From NCBI RefSeq assembly GCF_029931775.1, contig NC_079324.1, forward strand, positions 60,581,268-60,645,267: 64,000 nt of DNA, read 5' to 3'. Below, piece by piece: positions 33,901 through 44,314 of the stretch. Position numbers and translations under genes: made by a program. This DNA is from Euleptes europaea. Its lineage: Eukaryota > Chordata > Lepidosauria > Squamata > Sphaerodactylidae. Under the pieces are notes generated by a model, which was not told where the DNA came from, searched no databases, and saw nothing but the letters and a program-made list of their open reading frames with translations. The stretch's first letter is position 1, and the number at the start of each line of letters is the position of its first letter.

Positions 33901-36900
33901 ATGGATGGCACATGATTCTTTCCTTCCTTCCTCCCTCCTTCCCCAAACAAAGGTGTCCCTCTATTTTGCTTAGCACTGTGTATCCATTACAGCTTGATTC
34001 TGGCATGGTGAACTGTGACTTGTTTTGTCCTTACGATTTTCTGTGCTGCTAATTGTACTCTTGAGTGTAAAGCACTCGGAGGTCACAGCTTGGTGAGATG
34101 ACTTTGCAAGGATCTGGTTTCTACAAAGAACTGAGATCTGGCTATAATTGTTATTTAAAAAGGATGCTTCTTGCATGACTACTCAGAGATATGGGGACGA
34201 TCCCTATGAGTCACTCCTGCCTCCAGAAAGATGTTTGGCTGAATGAATAAGATGCATGACTTGGTTAGAGGCAGAGCCAGCAACAGATTTTAGTTACATT
34301 GGACTTTTCCAAAGGTTTCATTCAGATGCATTTGGGGTGGGAAGACTACTTGTGAAAGCTAACTTGGAACTAAGGCTGCTTCTGCCATTGTGTGTTGAAG
34401 ATGTTAAAATTTGTTCTGGAAGCTCAGTAAAAGCTGAGCCAGGTATGAATGTGGCTCATTCAGCGCAAGCCAGTTATGTATGTTACTCATTCAGTGTGAC
34501 GAGGCAGCCTCCTCTCCTTCTTTGAAAAATGGCACTAACATACCTATTTTTTACTCTCCCTTCAGAGTTTCTATCCCTGTGTGGCACAAAGGACCCTCTT
34601 TGGTGCTATAATCTTATCTGCTGTTCAGAATCCTTAATAGGGATACCAATTATGTCTTCCTGCCTTTTTGGAAAAATACCTTTCCTTTCACACAGGAGAT
34701 GTAGTCACCAGGTAATCTCCACTGTCATTTTTCTTTTCCTTTCAAGCAATTCCCCGTCCAAAAAAACCAAAACTTCTAGGTTAGGTTTTGTTGAAACGAA
34801 GGTAGAAATACCGGCTGCCTAAGCTGGGTGCAGTACAGCTGAATATTAAGGCACTGGATTCTTGGAGGGCTTCTCTAAAGAATGCTGAGAATTGTAGGCC
34901 AGGGAGGCTGGGGCGAGGGGGGGGGGGAAGCGACTTGTAGCGTCCAAGGATTTTTTGAGGAGCTATGATTGAACAGGTTTTAAACCACTTATGTTTATTG
35001 GGTAGACACCGCCTTAAGTCTGTACAACCAGGGACACTTTCATATGCAGCCCACCCATACATATCCTGGGTTCCAAAACAGCATCTCAAGCATAAAAGAC
35101 AGAATGTGAGGGGCTCACTTGTGTACTTTTGCACTGCATATTTCTATACTGTCTGGAAACTTTTGGGGGCTGACATTGCCCAACCGTTTCTATCAGGAGA
35201 CAGTCCAAAATATTTTTTACTGATTCTTTTTTTTTAAAAATACGCTTTTTTAAAAATAAAAACTTTTTTGCAAATTGCTGAACCGTTCAGGGATTAATTG
35301 CGCAGAAGAGACTCACATTACAAACAGCAATTTTTCTATCCAGAAGCAATGCAAGGTGGGGGTGGGGGGAGAGGTGGCGGACGAGTGCCTTAGGATCACT
35401 GCTGGTGACTAGGTGAGGAGGGGCAAGTGCACATCCGTAACTCCGTGGTTGTTCAGAGGTATCGTTTCCTGTTCTGTAAGTTCTTTTTTATGTCGGGGTG
35501 TTTGGACACAAACCTACGCCAGCATCTGGTATTCGTTTGCTGCTGAGCACCAAGGAATTGGATGCACAGTCAGCAAATAGCTTTAGGCGTGGTCAGCCTG
35601 GGCTACCTTTCTCTGAGTAGCCAGGTACTGGGCCTATTGCGTAGAACTCTTCCCGCGTCGCTCTGTGGTGGACACGAGGCAGGTGGTACCCATCTGGGCC
35701 CCAGCGGAGTGACTTAAGTGTTGCTGCAGTTGAGCTGCTTGCAGAAGAGAATATCATTAAGCCGGTATGCTTTTTTAAAAAAAAAAAGTGTTAAAAATGC
35801 ACATATATTTGGAATGAGGACATCTTTATCTGCCTCTTCAGTCCTTTATTTTTAGAACCTCCCAGTTTTACACAGTGCATGTTTAGGTGCAGATAGAGAG
35901 GGGTGCTGGACCAATGTAGGTGATTCACTACCGGTGGAAAGGGGGACGCCCAAGTCAAGCTGTAAAGTGACTGATGTTTTGCGAACACAAGATAGCACCA
36001 GGCTACACCTCTGGTTGCCATTTTCTCTTTACACAGCTAAAGTTCTTGTCCTCTTTCCTTAATCTGCAGATGTTAAGTATGGTTAATGATAAGGAAAAGT
36101 TGCAGATAAGATTAGCACAGTAGCCACCAGCACGGAGGAGAGGTGCATACGCAGAGGACAGGGCCAGAGGGAGAAGCTCTTCTTGTTTTACAGATTATCT
36201 TCTGAAACCAGAATTGCCGAGCAAGTTTACAGGAGCAGTAAGGTCACAATCTTGTGCTAAGATGCAGTTTAAAAAAAATGCATCATGGGTTTCAAACACC
36301 TACAGATAGCAAATACTCTGCCTAAAAGGAATTTGTGCTTTTGGGGGGGTGGAATTGACACAATGATCGCAGAGCTCAGACGTTAACCTGGTGTTAGAGT
36401 ATAGAGTGATGATTTTGGTGTCAGGTTTGGGTTGTTGCTCTTCTTTTGCTGACGTTTATATGGAACTTTGCAAGTATGTGTGTGTTCAGTATACCCGTAA
36501 CGTGCAGTTTAGTGGTGGTTAAAATTTATTCCTTTTTTTAAAAAGAAAAAAAAATCTTGAGGTGAGAGAAGGAAGCCATGGACCCTTAACCAGGTTTTCT
36601 GAGGGGGAAGAAAGAGCCACTTTGTAAAATACAACTGTCTTAATTGTCCTTGTGGCAAAACAGGATTGCACAATATGTTAGTGTGACACAACCCCTTAAC
36701 CCATTTCTTGACTTGTACATATTGTGGAAAAAGTGAGTGAACGTTGCTGGCTTATAGCTTCAGCCTCCAGTGCGAGCGGCAGGCGTACGGGAAGGCCTCT
36801 CACACCAACTCTTTTGTGACATGGGGTTATAAGGAAAGGGACTGTGTTTAAGCACAGCTGTGAGTGAGCTGTGTTGTAAGTCAGATTGGGGTGTGTGTGG

Positions 36901-37320
36901 GGAGGGGGGAGATGTCCGTGAAGCATGATCTCTTTGGTTAGGTCCAGTGGGATAATAGTCCTGAGTAGAGAATTGGGTAGCATTCTGGGGCATTAATCCT
37001 GTGACTCCTCCTGCCCTCGGCCAGTTCCTTGACAGTTCTGGATGTGTTGTTGGTCTGCGTTTCCTCAGTAGACCCTCTGCTGCCAGCCCCAAAACACAGA
37101 GAAACTACTTCAAGAAGGCCTACACGAGAATGTCATTTGTGGGTGGCAGGGCTATTCCCCACGTGTAACGAAAGACTTCGGCTTTCTTTGTGCTTGTATA
37201 ACTGATGGGAATGTGGTTGAATATCTTCAAGTCAAAGGCTGCTCACTTTTCTTGTAGAATTGGCTGTTTTAAGATTTGCAGTGATTATGGAATAAAATCC
37301 TAGATTTTGTACACATGGTT
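30917..37320 (+). other. VPS37B: VPS37B 3' untranslated region (inferred)
   Basis: No splice-flanked coding block is seen after the stop. The 6.4 kb that follow are almost free of the SINE, CR1 and hAT copies that fill every other noncoding stretch here, which suggests a long constrained 3' UTR. A U-rich stretch with AATAAA lies at 35255-35260 and a well-placed AATAAA at 37291-37296. Repeats resume immediately after (37340 onward). The end is inferred; shorter isoforms are likely. Confidence 0.55.
37291..37296 (+). promoter_or_regulatory. Candidate distal poly(A) signal of VPS37B
   Basis: AATAAA is followed within 30-40 bases by a GT/T-rich stretch ('tttgtacacatggtttcc', then eight Ts), as expected downstream of a cleavage site. 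It is the last such signal before repeats begin. Confidence 0.55.
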
Positions 37321-37339
37321 TCCATTGAGATTTTTTTTT

Positions 37340-37450
37340 AACGCATGGAGTCTGTGTGTCTAACGAAAGGAACATTTACTCTCGAAAGCTTCTACCCTCA
37401 AAAAACTTGTTGGTCTCTACGGTGCTGCTGGATGCAAATCTAGCTCTTCT
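37340..37450 (+). repeat. Interspersed repeat end ('CGAAAGCTT...GTTGGTCTCTA')
   Basis: The signature 'tctcgaaagcttctaccc' followed by 'ttgttggtctctacggtgct' belongs to a widespread amniote repeat end that I associate with Penelope-like or LINE tails. Only about 110 bp are kept. Confidence 0.5.
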
Positions 37451-37514
37451 GTTTCCCCAAATGTTGCAGCAGTTCTCAGTACTTCTCCATTGCTTGAAAC
37501 GTACCAACAATAAA

Positions 37515-37795
37515 CATTAGGAAGAACTTTCTAACAGAGCGGTTCCTCAGTAGAACAGGCTTCCTCGGGAGGGGGTGAGCGCTCCTTCCCTGGAGGTTTT
37601 TAAGCAGAGCCTAGATGGCCATCTGTCAGCAATGCTATGACCTTAGGCAGATCATGAGAGGGAGGGCATCCTGGCCATCTTCTGGGCATGGAGTCACTGG
37701 GGGTGTGTGGGGGGGTAGTTGTGAATTTCCTGCATTGTGCAGGGGGTTGGACTAGATGACCCTGGGAGTGCCTTCCAACTCTCTGATTCTATAAG
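37515..37795 (+). mobile_element. CR1 LINE, ORF2 tail and 3' end
   Basis: It shows 'gaagaactttctaacagagcgg', the tail of CR1 ORF2, the 'gttggactagatgaccctgg' block and the terminal 'ctctgattctat'. It lies in the gap between the two genes' likely 3' ends. 37800-38130 has no recognised feature. Confidence 0.88.
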
Positions 37796-38135
37796 AACAA
37801 AACAAATGCTGATTTTCTGATATTCAAAATGTAACGGATTGGGGAGTTTTATTTTTTTCCCTTAACATTACCTCCCCCACTGCAAATTTTGTTGTATTGA
37901 AAATCCCTTCTCAGTTTTAGAAACAGTGGAGGAGCTGGGCATCTCATTTCAAATTCTGGCCAGGCTGGGCCCTTGATCAGCCTGCAAGAAATGCACAACT
38001 CATGTGAAACCCAGCAGGTTGGTTAAAAGAGAAGAGCCCCCCCCCCCCCCGGCTATATTCCCGTCTTGGCCCTACACCAGTGAGTTTACGCACCCAGCAT
38101 GACAATCCACATCAGAAAGCCAATGCCTGAGATGA

Positions 38136-38440
38136 AGAAGAGTTGTTTTTTATATGCTGACTTTCTCTACCACTTAAGGGAGACTCAAACCAGCTTACAA
38201 TCACCTTCCCTTCTCCTCCCCACAACAGATACCCTGGGAGGTAGGTGAGGCTGAGAGAGCTGTGACTAGCCCAAGGTCACCCAGCTGATTTTGTGTGTAG
38301 GAGTGGGGAAACAAATCCAGTTCACCAGATTAGCCTCCGCCACTCATGTGGAGGAGTGGAGAATCAAACCCGGTTCTCCAGATCAGAGGCCACCGCTCCA
38401 AACCACCGCTCTTAACCACTATACCACACTGGCTCCCATG
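38136..38440 (-). repeat. tRNA-derived SINE, 'GTGTAGTGGTTA' family, full length
   Basis: A complete minus-strand copy: head near 38440 (agccagtgtggtatagtggt), two related middle segments, and the (CTT)n tail near 38140. Confidence 0.88.
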
Positions 38441-38516
38441 ATTCAGTGTCACAAACAAAATGGAATGGTGAAAGACAAGTTTGAGGTAACTACTCCATTT
38501 TAATAAGCTACATGGG

Positions 38517-38522
38517 TTTATT
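38517..38522 (-). promoter_or_regulatory. Candidate poly(A) signal of HIP1R
   Basis: The plus strand reads tttatt, which is AATAAA on the minus strand. It is the first canonical signal I find downstream of the HIP1R stop, about 1.2 kb away. A weaker ATTAAA lies about 20 bases further on. Confidence 0.45.
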
Positions 38523-39723
38523 ACAGTTTAGGAATGAGAACTGTCCTCAAGATTCAAAACCATTTCCCTGTCCTATAAGTTGCCGGTTCTCTTCCCACCC
38601 TCCCCTCAAATGCATATTGCTACAAATATTTTTAACAAAATATTGTCGAAGGCTTTCACGGTCAGAGTTCATTGGTTCTTGTTGATTATCCGGGCTGTGT
38701 GACCGTGGTCTTGGTATTTTCTTTCCTGACATTTCACCAGCAGCTGTGGCAGGCATCTTCAGAGGAGTAACACTGTCCTTCAGTGTTACTCCTCTGAAGA
38801 TGCCTGCCACAGCTGCTGGCAAAACGTCAGGAAAGAAAATACCAAGACCACAGTCACACAGCCCGGATATATTTAACAACTCTGACAAGCCAGCTTTCAT
38901 ACCCTAAATTCATATTTAAAACAGTGTAGTTTTTCCCTGTAAGTCAACAACCCCCAATTGCAGTGCTGCCTTCTTACTCTGTTTCGTCCTCTCCATATAA
39001 ACCCAATTTCTTTAAAACATATATAAAACTGACGATTGGGAAAGAACATCTCTGTCTTTTGCAAATTCTCCTTTTAGCCTGCAGCACAAACACTACAAAA
39101 GAAAACTGCCTACTTAAAAAAAATTCACATTTCTTTAAAAACATCTTTGTACTACAAGTAATAGATACACCAACATTTACTCCAAAAATTTCCTATTGCT
39201 TATAAATAAGAGAACGGATATGGTGAAGGCAAAGGTCCCCCTCCCTTTCCACTTAAGACCCCCTCAGCTAACCAGCAGCCCGGCACCACTGTAAGAAAGA
39301 TAATCTCAGACTAGAGATGAGTCAGCCGTACACAGTCAAGGATGCCCTCTTGTCTCACTCGGGCAGAGGACAGAGAAATTTCAGCATAAAGGCAATGCCA
39401 GACAGAAGGCAGCTTGAGGGTTAATCCAGTCAGTATCTGTTTAAAACACAGACATGTAATGGCTTTGGAATGTCTACACCGCAGGGGGGGGTGCTTTCCT
39501 GAGCGCACTCCCCCTCCAAGAGGCAAATTGGTGCCTGAGAAGTCTTTGCCCTCCACCAGATATCTATGAATTAAGGTACCACGAGCTGCACAAGGGACGC
39601 AGTCCCTGAACCCCCAAGGCCAGCAGGACGTATCAAGATGGGTAGAAGATGAATCCTACAACAGTCCTGCTTGTCGTCTTGTTGCTGTCCTCCTTCCAGG
39701 TGCCAGGGAATGCTACCACTCCC
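38523..39723 (-). other. HIP1R: HIP1R 3' untranslated region (inferred)
   Basis: This is the stretch from the HIP1R stop to the candidate AATAAA. About 850 bp look single-copy; the distal part contains hairpin element copy 4. The end is not proven. Confidence 0.45.
38639..38868 (+). mobile_element. Penelope-like hairpin element, copy 4
   Basis: The long left arm has the full terminal block and the right arm is truncated at 'cagcccggat'. Flanks atatttttaacaa (38626-38638) and atatttaacaa (38869-38879) are a slightly altered target duplication. If HIP1R ends at 38517 this element is inside its 3' UTR. Confidence 0.88.
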
Positions 39724-39771
39724 TTAGAAATTGACTAGCTGGGCCTGGTATACACCATCTTCCTCTTCTAG
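39724..39771 (-). CDS. HIP1R: HIP1R coding exon U (last): C-terminus and stop
   Basis: It encodes LEEEDGVYQAQLVNF and TAA; human ends LDKKDGIYPAQLVNY as I recall. The acceptor is TTTTCTAG (39772-39779 on the minus strand). A second AG four bases further in would shift the frame, so the first is chosen. Confidence 0.93.
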   Translation of the reverse strand, partial: LEEEDGVYQAQLVNF

Positions 39772-39810
39772 CTAGAAAAGAGAAAAAAATTATATTGGTA
39801 CACAGCAGAG

Positions 39811-39905
39811 CAGGAGTCCCCAACCTTTTTGAACCTGTGGGCACATTTGGTATTCTGATACGGGGTTGTAGGTGCAACTATGAAATTGCTGCCACAGGAG
39901 GCCGC
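39811..39905 (+). repeat. hAT element left-end fragment
   Basis: It begins caggagtccccaacc, the terminal sequence of the same family as 62302-62819. The right end is replaced by family A retroposon sequence (39912 onward). It starts 40 bp upstream of HIP1R exon U. Confidence 0.65.
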
Positions 39906-39911
39906 ACACAC

Positions 39912-40024
39912 ATAAGAACATAAGTAGAGCCACGGTGGAGCAGACCAAAGGCTCATCAAGTCCAGTGGTCTGTTCACACAGTGGCCGCCACCCAGCTGCC
40001 TCTGGGAAGCCCACAAGCACGATG
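39912..40024. repeat. Interspersed retroposon family A, copy 2 (partial)
   Basis: It matches 21263 and 43335 from 'gaacataag' to 'gcccacaagcacgatga', then stops at a SINE. Confidence 0.65.
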
Positions 40025-40220
40025 AACATATAAAGCTGCCTTATACTGAATCAGGCCCTTGGTCCATCATAGTCAGTATTGTCTACTCAGGCTGGCAGTG
40101 GCTCTCCAGGGTCTCAGGGAGAGGTCTTTTACATCACCTAGTTCCTTTAACTGGAGATTGAACCTGGGACCTTCTGCATGCCAAGCAGAGGCTCTACCAC
40201 TGAGCCATGGCCCCTCCCGT
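40022..40220 (-). repeat. tRNA-derived SINE (TGGCTCAGTGGTAGAGC family)
   Basis: A near full-length minus-strand copy with head 'ggccatggctcagtggtag' at about 40215 and a B box. Its 3' end abuts family A sequence. Confidence 0.85.
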
Positions 40221-40326
40221 GGCGCTGGGATAAGCAGTTCAGGTGGCTGTGCAGCGCCCTGATGGAAGTCCCAGGCCGTTCTTTTCCCTCTGCGAAAAAC
40301 CTCATAAGACTGAGCCCTGCGAACTA

Positions 40327-40540
40327 GGGTTGCCAGTGCTGGGTTGGGAAATACATGGGGATTTTGGGGGTGGCGTCTGAGGAGGGTGGGGTTTGGAGAG
40401 GGACCTCAGCAGGGTATAATGCCACAGAGTCCACCAAAGTGGCCATTTTCTCCAGATGAACTGATCTCTGTCACCAGGAGATCAGTTGTAATCCCAGGAG
40501 ATCCCCAGCTACCACCGGGAAGTTGGCAACCCTACTGCTA
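40327..40540 (-). repeat. AGGGTTGCCAAC-type MITE, divergent copy
   Basis: It starts agggttgccag and ends gaagttggcaaccct, with the inner GATCAGTT and GGAGATC blocks. It ends about 40 bases before HIP1R exon T. Confidence 0.7.
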
Positions 40541-40578
40541 ACTCAGGATCACCAGCTGCTGCGTGGCAGAGAGCATAC

Positions 40579-40776
40579 CTCATGGTCTTGCCTGGGGTGG
40601 GCAGGCTTCTGGGCCACAGGTGGCTTTTTCAAGATGCCCGGCTTCTGGGCCACAGCGGGTTTTGCCACGTCGGTGTTCTCAGTGCAGATGCCAGCCAGGG
40701 CGTAATGCTGCCGCCTGAGCTCCCCAAGGCGAAGCCGCTCATTCTCCAGTGTCTTCTCCAGCTCCAGCACCTTCAC
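40579..40776 (-). CDS. HIP1R: HIP1R coding exon T: end of I/LWEQ region and proline-rich tail
   Basis: It encodes 66 residues: VKVLELEKTLENERLRLGEL, RRQHYALAG, a variable stretch, then AKPAVAQKPG, ILKKPPVAQKP and AHPRQDHE. Compared with the human sequence I recall, the KPPxAQKP unit is doubled. This proline-rich tail binds the cortactin SH3 domain in mammals. The donor GTATGC follows GAG; reading through would add only VCSLPRSSW before a stop, and the true C-terminus lies in exon U. Confidence 0.94.
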
Positions 40777-41273
40777 CTGCAAAGGACAAATGTTTCTCGT
40801 CAGTTACCAGAGAGAGGTGGAACACTGGCTAACTCTTAACCACTACACCACGCTGGATCTCACCTAGGTATGGTGAGAAACATTCCCAGGTACCCAGAAA
40901 AAGTATTATGCTAATAGGCACTTTGTTTTTATTGACTCCCCCACCTCTAGCCCGCTTCAGTCATCAAATAAGGCATGAGAAATGGCTGACTATCCCCTTC
41001 ACCAAATGGAGTCTCAAGCTGGTTTCCAACTAAGCAACAATGCAGCTCCACTGAAGGCCGGTTCACACAACTTTGAGAGCTTGTGCCAGTCACATTTTTT
41101 AAGCCTGCCAGTACACCTGCCCTCGTCTGACATAGCCGTGGGACCGCCACCCTCAAGAGCAGTTCAAGATGGGGAAGCTTTGTTGGGGGAAAGTAAGGAT
41201 TAGGTTTGGAGAGCAACAGAAGAGAGGCCCCACTGGCCCTCAATTTGCATCCGTTGTCGGGGGAAGAAGCCTG

Positions 41274-41445
41274 AGCACATGAAGCTGCCTTATACTGAAT
41301 CTGACCGCCAGCGGCTCTCCAGGGTCTCAGGCAGAGGTCTTTCACATCACCTACTTGCCTAGTCCCTTTAACTGGAGATGCCAGGGATAGAACCTGGGAC
41401 CTTCTGCATGCCAAGCAGAGGCTCTATCACCGAGTCACAGCCTGG
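41274..41445 (-). repeat. tRNA-derived SINE in HIP1R intron
   Basis: A minus-strand copy of the TGGCTCAGTGGTAGAGC family with the B-box region kept and a decayed head ('ggctgtgactcggtgataga'). Confidence 0.8.
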
Positions 41446-41645
41446 TGTAGCTGATGTTTCCCCCTCCAGCCCTTTCAGTGTCTTCAGCCAAGAACACAGT
41501 TAAAAGTCCCAGAGGACCACTCATCTCCCCATGGCAGTGGCCACGCCTCTTAAACACAGGACCGCTTCAAGGATTATGAACTTAGACATACTTGCTTCTG
41601 CCTTTCCACATCTCCCCATGACCCTGTTGCAAAGGCCTGCAGTAC

Positions 41646-41707
41646 CTGTGACTCCATCTCCTCCTTCTTGAGTTTTATCAAGGACATCCCAGAGAAATCC
41701 ATGGTGT
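41646..41707 (-). CDS. HIP1R: HIP1R coding exon S
   Basis: It completes Asp and encodes DTMDFSGMSLIKLKKEEMES, then Q; human has DTMDFSGLSLIKLKKQEMET. Acceptor CTACCAG, donor GTACTG. This links the I/LWEQ core to the C-terminal helix. Confidence 0.95.
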
Positions 41708-41782
41708 CTGGTAGGAGTGGAAAATAGGAGAGAAGTTACACATGCATTCTGTGGCAGAGGAGAGAAGTGTTACCTCCAAGAA

Positions 41783-41845
41783 TCATAGAGTTGGAAGGGG
41801 CCATATAGGCCATCTAGTCCAACCCCCTGCTCAATGAAGGATCAC
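41783..41845 (-). mobile_element. CR1 LINE 3' end abutting HIP1R exon R
   Basis: Minus-strand CR1 3' end ('gttggactagatggcc', terminal 'tatgattctt'). The recognisable match ends about 8 bp from the donor site of exon R (GTGAGG at 41853). Confidence 0.8.
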
Positions 41846-41853
41846 CCCCTCAC

Positions 41854-41977
41854 CTCGTTCTTCAACCTGATCTTGGCCTGACTTGGTGGAAGCCACAACG
41901 TTGGCAGCCTTCTCGTTGACGCTGCGCGAACACTCCTGCAGCTTGCTCAGGTTTCTGCTGTTCTTATCCGCTTTCAC
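41854..41977 (-). CDS. HIP1R: HIP1R coding exon R: I/LWEQ module
   Basis: It encodes VKADKNSRNLSKLQECSRSV, then NEKAANVVASTKSGQDQVEER. This is the C-terminal half of the I/LWEQ actin-binding bundle and is almost identical to human. Acceptor GTGCCAG; donor GTGAGG. Confidence 0.96.
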
Positions 41978-42124
41978 CTGGCACCAGACAGAGAGACTCT
42001 GAGCGTTTCTCAGCATGGGGGAAATGCACACGTCAGGTCTTTCACATAGAGCCAAAAACCGGTTTGCAGGTTCTGCGCTTTCAGCAGAAGCAAATGAGGC
42101 TTTCCTTGACCAGTTTCCCAGATT

Positions 42125-42300
42125 CACTTTTTTTTTCATTTGTTGTCAAGTCACAGCCTGATCTAGAGTGGTCCTGCAGGGTTTCCCAGGCAAGAGACAT
42201 TGAGAGGTGTTTTGCTATTTCCTGCCTCTGTGTAGCGACCCTGGACTTCCTTGGTGGTCTCCCATCTGCCTACTAACCAGGGCGACACCGATGGGTTTGT
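42125..42300 (-). repeat. 5S-rRNA-derived SINE, partial
   Basis: Minus-strand copy: the 'actaaccagggcgac' segment corresponds to the 5S promoter region, followed by the family's 'ggtctcccat' and 'tcaagtcacagc' parts. It is truncated at the 5S head. Confidence 0.6.
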
Positions 42301-42489
42301 TCCTTATAGGACTTCCCTATATGCTCTGGCGGCAAAGAAAATAAGGTCCAATATAGTTGCTAAGAGAGCTGAACCTTTGGGTGGATTTTAATGGTGGTTA
42401 GGTCACATTGGCTGATTGGGACACCACCACAATTTTTAGTTATTATTTCTCTGAATGCATCGAGTTTAGCAGTTTTATTATGCATATTT

Positions 42490-43000
42490 TGTGTGTGTGT
42501 GTGTGTGTTAAGTGCCATCATGTCGCTTCCGACTCATGGCGACCCTATGAATGAAAGTCCTCCAAAATGTTACATCTTTGACAGCCTCGCTCAGATCTTG
42601 CAAATTAAAGGCTGTGGCTTCCTTTATTGAGTCAATCCATCTCTTGTTGGGTCTTCCTCTTTTCCTGCTGCCCTCAACTTTTCCTAGCATGACTGTCTTT
42701 TCCAGTGACACTTGTCGTCTTATGACGTGACCAAAATACGATAGCCTCAGTTTAGTCATTTTAGCTTCTAGGGTCAGTTCATGCTTGATTTGATCTATAA
42801 CCCACTGATTTGTTTTTTTGGCAGTCCACGGAATCCGTAACACTCTCCTCCAACACCACATTTCAAAGGAATCTATTTTCTTCCTATCAGCTTTCTTCAC
42901 TGCCAGCTTTCACACCCATACATAGTAATAGGGAATATGATGGCATGAATTAATCTAGTCTTGGTGGCCAGTGACACATCCTTACACTTCAAAATATTTT
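42490..43000 (-). mobile_element. BovB (RTE-type) LINE, ORF2 C-terminus and 3' end
   Basis: The minus-strand translation (42900-42508) gives DSFEMWCWRRVLRIPWTAKK, later YFGHVIRRQVSLEKTVMLGK and RKRGRPNKRW. This is the recognisable C-terminal region of BovB. The 3' side ends in 'gacatgatggcactta' followed by a (GT)n run at 42490-42508. The frame is open to the end of the protein but the RT core is absent. BovB is characteristic of squamates. Confidence 0.92.
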
Positions 43001-43164
43001 CTAGCTACTAGAAATGTATATTTTAGCATCATTTTATTATATTTATTATCAATCTAGAATTTTATTAACCTTATATTTCCTTTATTATATATCTGTGGTA
43101 TCCTTGACATGTTTGTAATGGCCTATGGCTAAATGCAAATAAAACCATTCAATATACTAACCAG

Positions 43165-43225
43165 GGCTGACCCTGCTTAGCTTCCAAGATCAAATTAGCC
43201 TGGACTACCCAGATCGGGCTGATTC
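43165..43225 (-). repeat. 5S-rRNA-derived SINE fragment
   Basis: The sequence 'aaccagggctgaccctgctt' followed by 'agcttccaagatc' is the reverse complement of the middle of 5S rRNA (5S: 'gaagctaagcagggtc'). Confidence 0.65.
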
Positions 43226-43334
43226 ACTTTGGGGGTCCCCATTTAGAATGAGGAATCCAGGAAAGTCAAAACGAGGGTGGAATGGGGTTGTTTCTTAAGT
43301 CCCCGGCACTGTCAAATGCTGCCAATGGAGGGGA

Positions 43335-43545
43335 ACATAAGAACATAAGAAAAGCCCTGCTGGATCAGACCCAGGCCCATCAAGTCCAGGAGTCTGTTCA
43401 CGCAGGGGCCAACCAGGTGCCTCTAGGAAGCCCACAAACAAGACAACTGCAGCAGCATTATCCTGCCTGTCTTCCACAGCACCTAATATATTAGGCATGC
43501 TCCTCTGATCCTGGAGATAACAGGTATTCATCATGACTGGGGGTG
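43335..43545. repeat. Interspersed retroposon family A, copy 3
   Basis: It runs from 'gaacataagaacataag' to 'ttcatcatgactggg' and is about 85% similar by eye to the copy at 21263. Confidence 0.65.
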
Positions 43546-43926
43546 CAGAATATAAGTAATTATACATGAGCTGCAAATACTCAAGGGGCCAGGTGAGAGA
43601 AGAGTCCTGTAAGGACTTCTTCTAAACACACACCTAAGAGTGATTCACTGCTCAGCGCCCTTTCCACCAAAGGCCATTCAAGTTCCGCAAAAGTGAACCA
43701 AGTTATGAAAACTAAATGCATTTGCATAGATGTGGCAGTTTTGTTTCTGCAAACCACAGGGACAAACAGGGAGGTACTCTGCAGATCACCGCAATCTAAA
43801 CTTTGACCATTGGAAAAATAAGTCCACCTCATCTCCCTCCTGTCACCCAAGATTTCACTGGCGTTTGCCAAGGTGTTTCCCAGCCAGTCCCAGGAGCCGG
43901 CCTGCTTTTCTGCTCAAGAGATTTAC

Positions 43927-44032
43927 CTTGGAAGCAGCTACCAGCTGAGCCGTGCTGGCCGCGATCTCATGCGAACAGACAATCAGCTCCTCGTACTTCC
44001 CCGTGTGCAGGACGACTCGGTCTGCGGATTCT
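43927..44032 (-). CDS. HIP1R: HIP1R coding exon Q: I/LWEQ core
   Basis: It encodes (V)ESADRVVLHTGKYEELIVCS, then HEIAASTAQLVAASK. EELIVCSHEIAASTAQLVAA is the signature block of the I/LWEQ family. Acceptor CACTGCAG; donor GTAAAT. Confidence 0.97.
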
Positions 44033-44213
44033 CTGCAGTGGCATAACAAAAAAAAAAGTAAGTGAGAGATCAAACGCAATCCTTTGCCCGGTGATTAAAT
44101 GTGGCTTTGCATGCCCTCACCAGCTGCATTAGTGCTCTGGTGGAGGAAAATGCTTTCAGAGAGAAAATGATTGATGGTGTAGGCAGCAAGGCGGCAGCAG
44201 GCCAGATACCTAC

Positions 44214-44314
44214 ACAAGTTGGGTCGCTCCCCATCCCACGGCCTTAGAAGCGGAGATCAGACCCTCCGTCCAGCGGGAGTTCTTCGCATAAAATTCCTGG
44301 GTGGTTGCTGCCCC
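44214..44314 (-). CDS. HIP1R: HIP1R coding exon P: start of I/LWEQ core
   Basis: It encodes GAATTQEFYAKNSRWTEGLI, then SASKAVGWGATQL(V). The stretch is virtually invariant from yeast Sla2 relatives to human. Acceptor GACGCTAG; donor GTAGGT inside a Val codon. Confidence 0.97.

Noticed and set aside
40549-40578. HIP1R ending within exon T as RQDHEVCSLPRSSW
   Set aside because: A good donor follows GAG, and exon U supplies the conserved AQLVNF ending in phase.
42508-42900. A host gene encoded on the minus strand (130 codons)
   Set aside because: The peptide is the C-terminus of the BovB LINE (EMWCWRR ... WTAKKTNQ), not a host protein.
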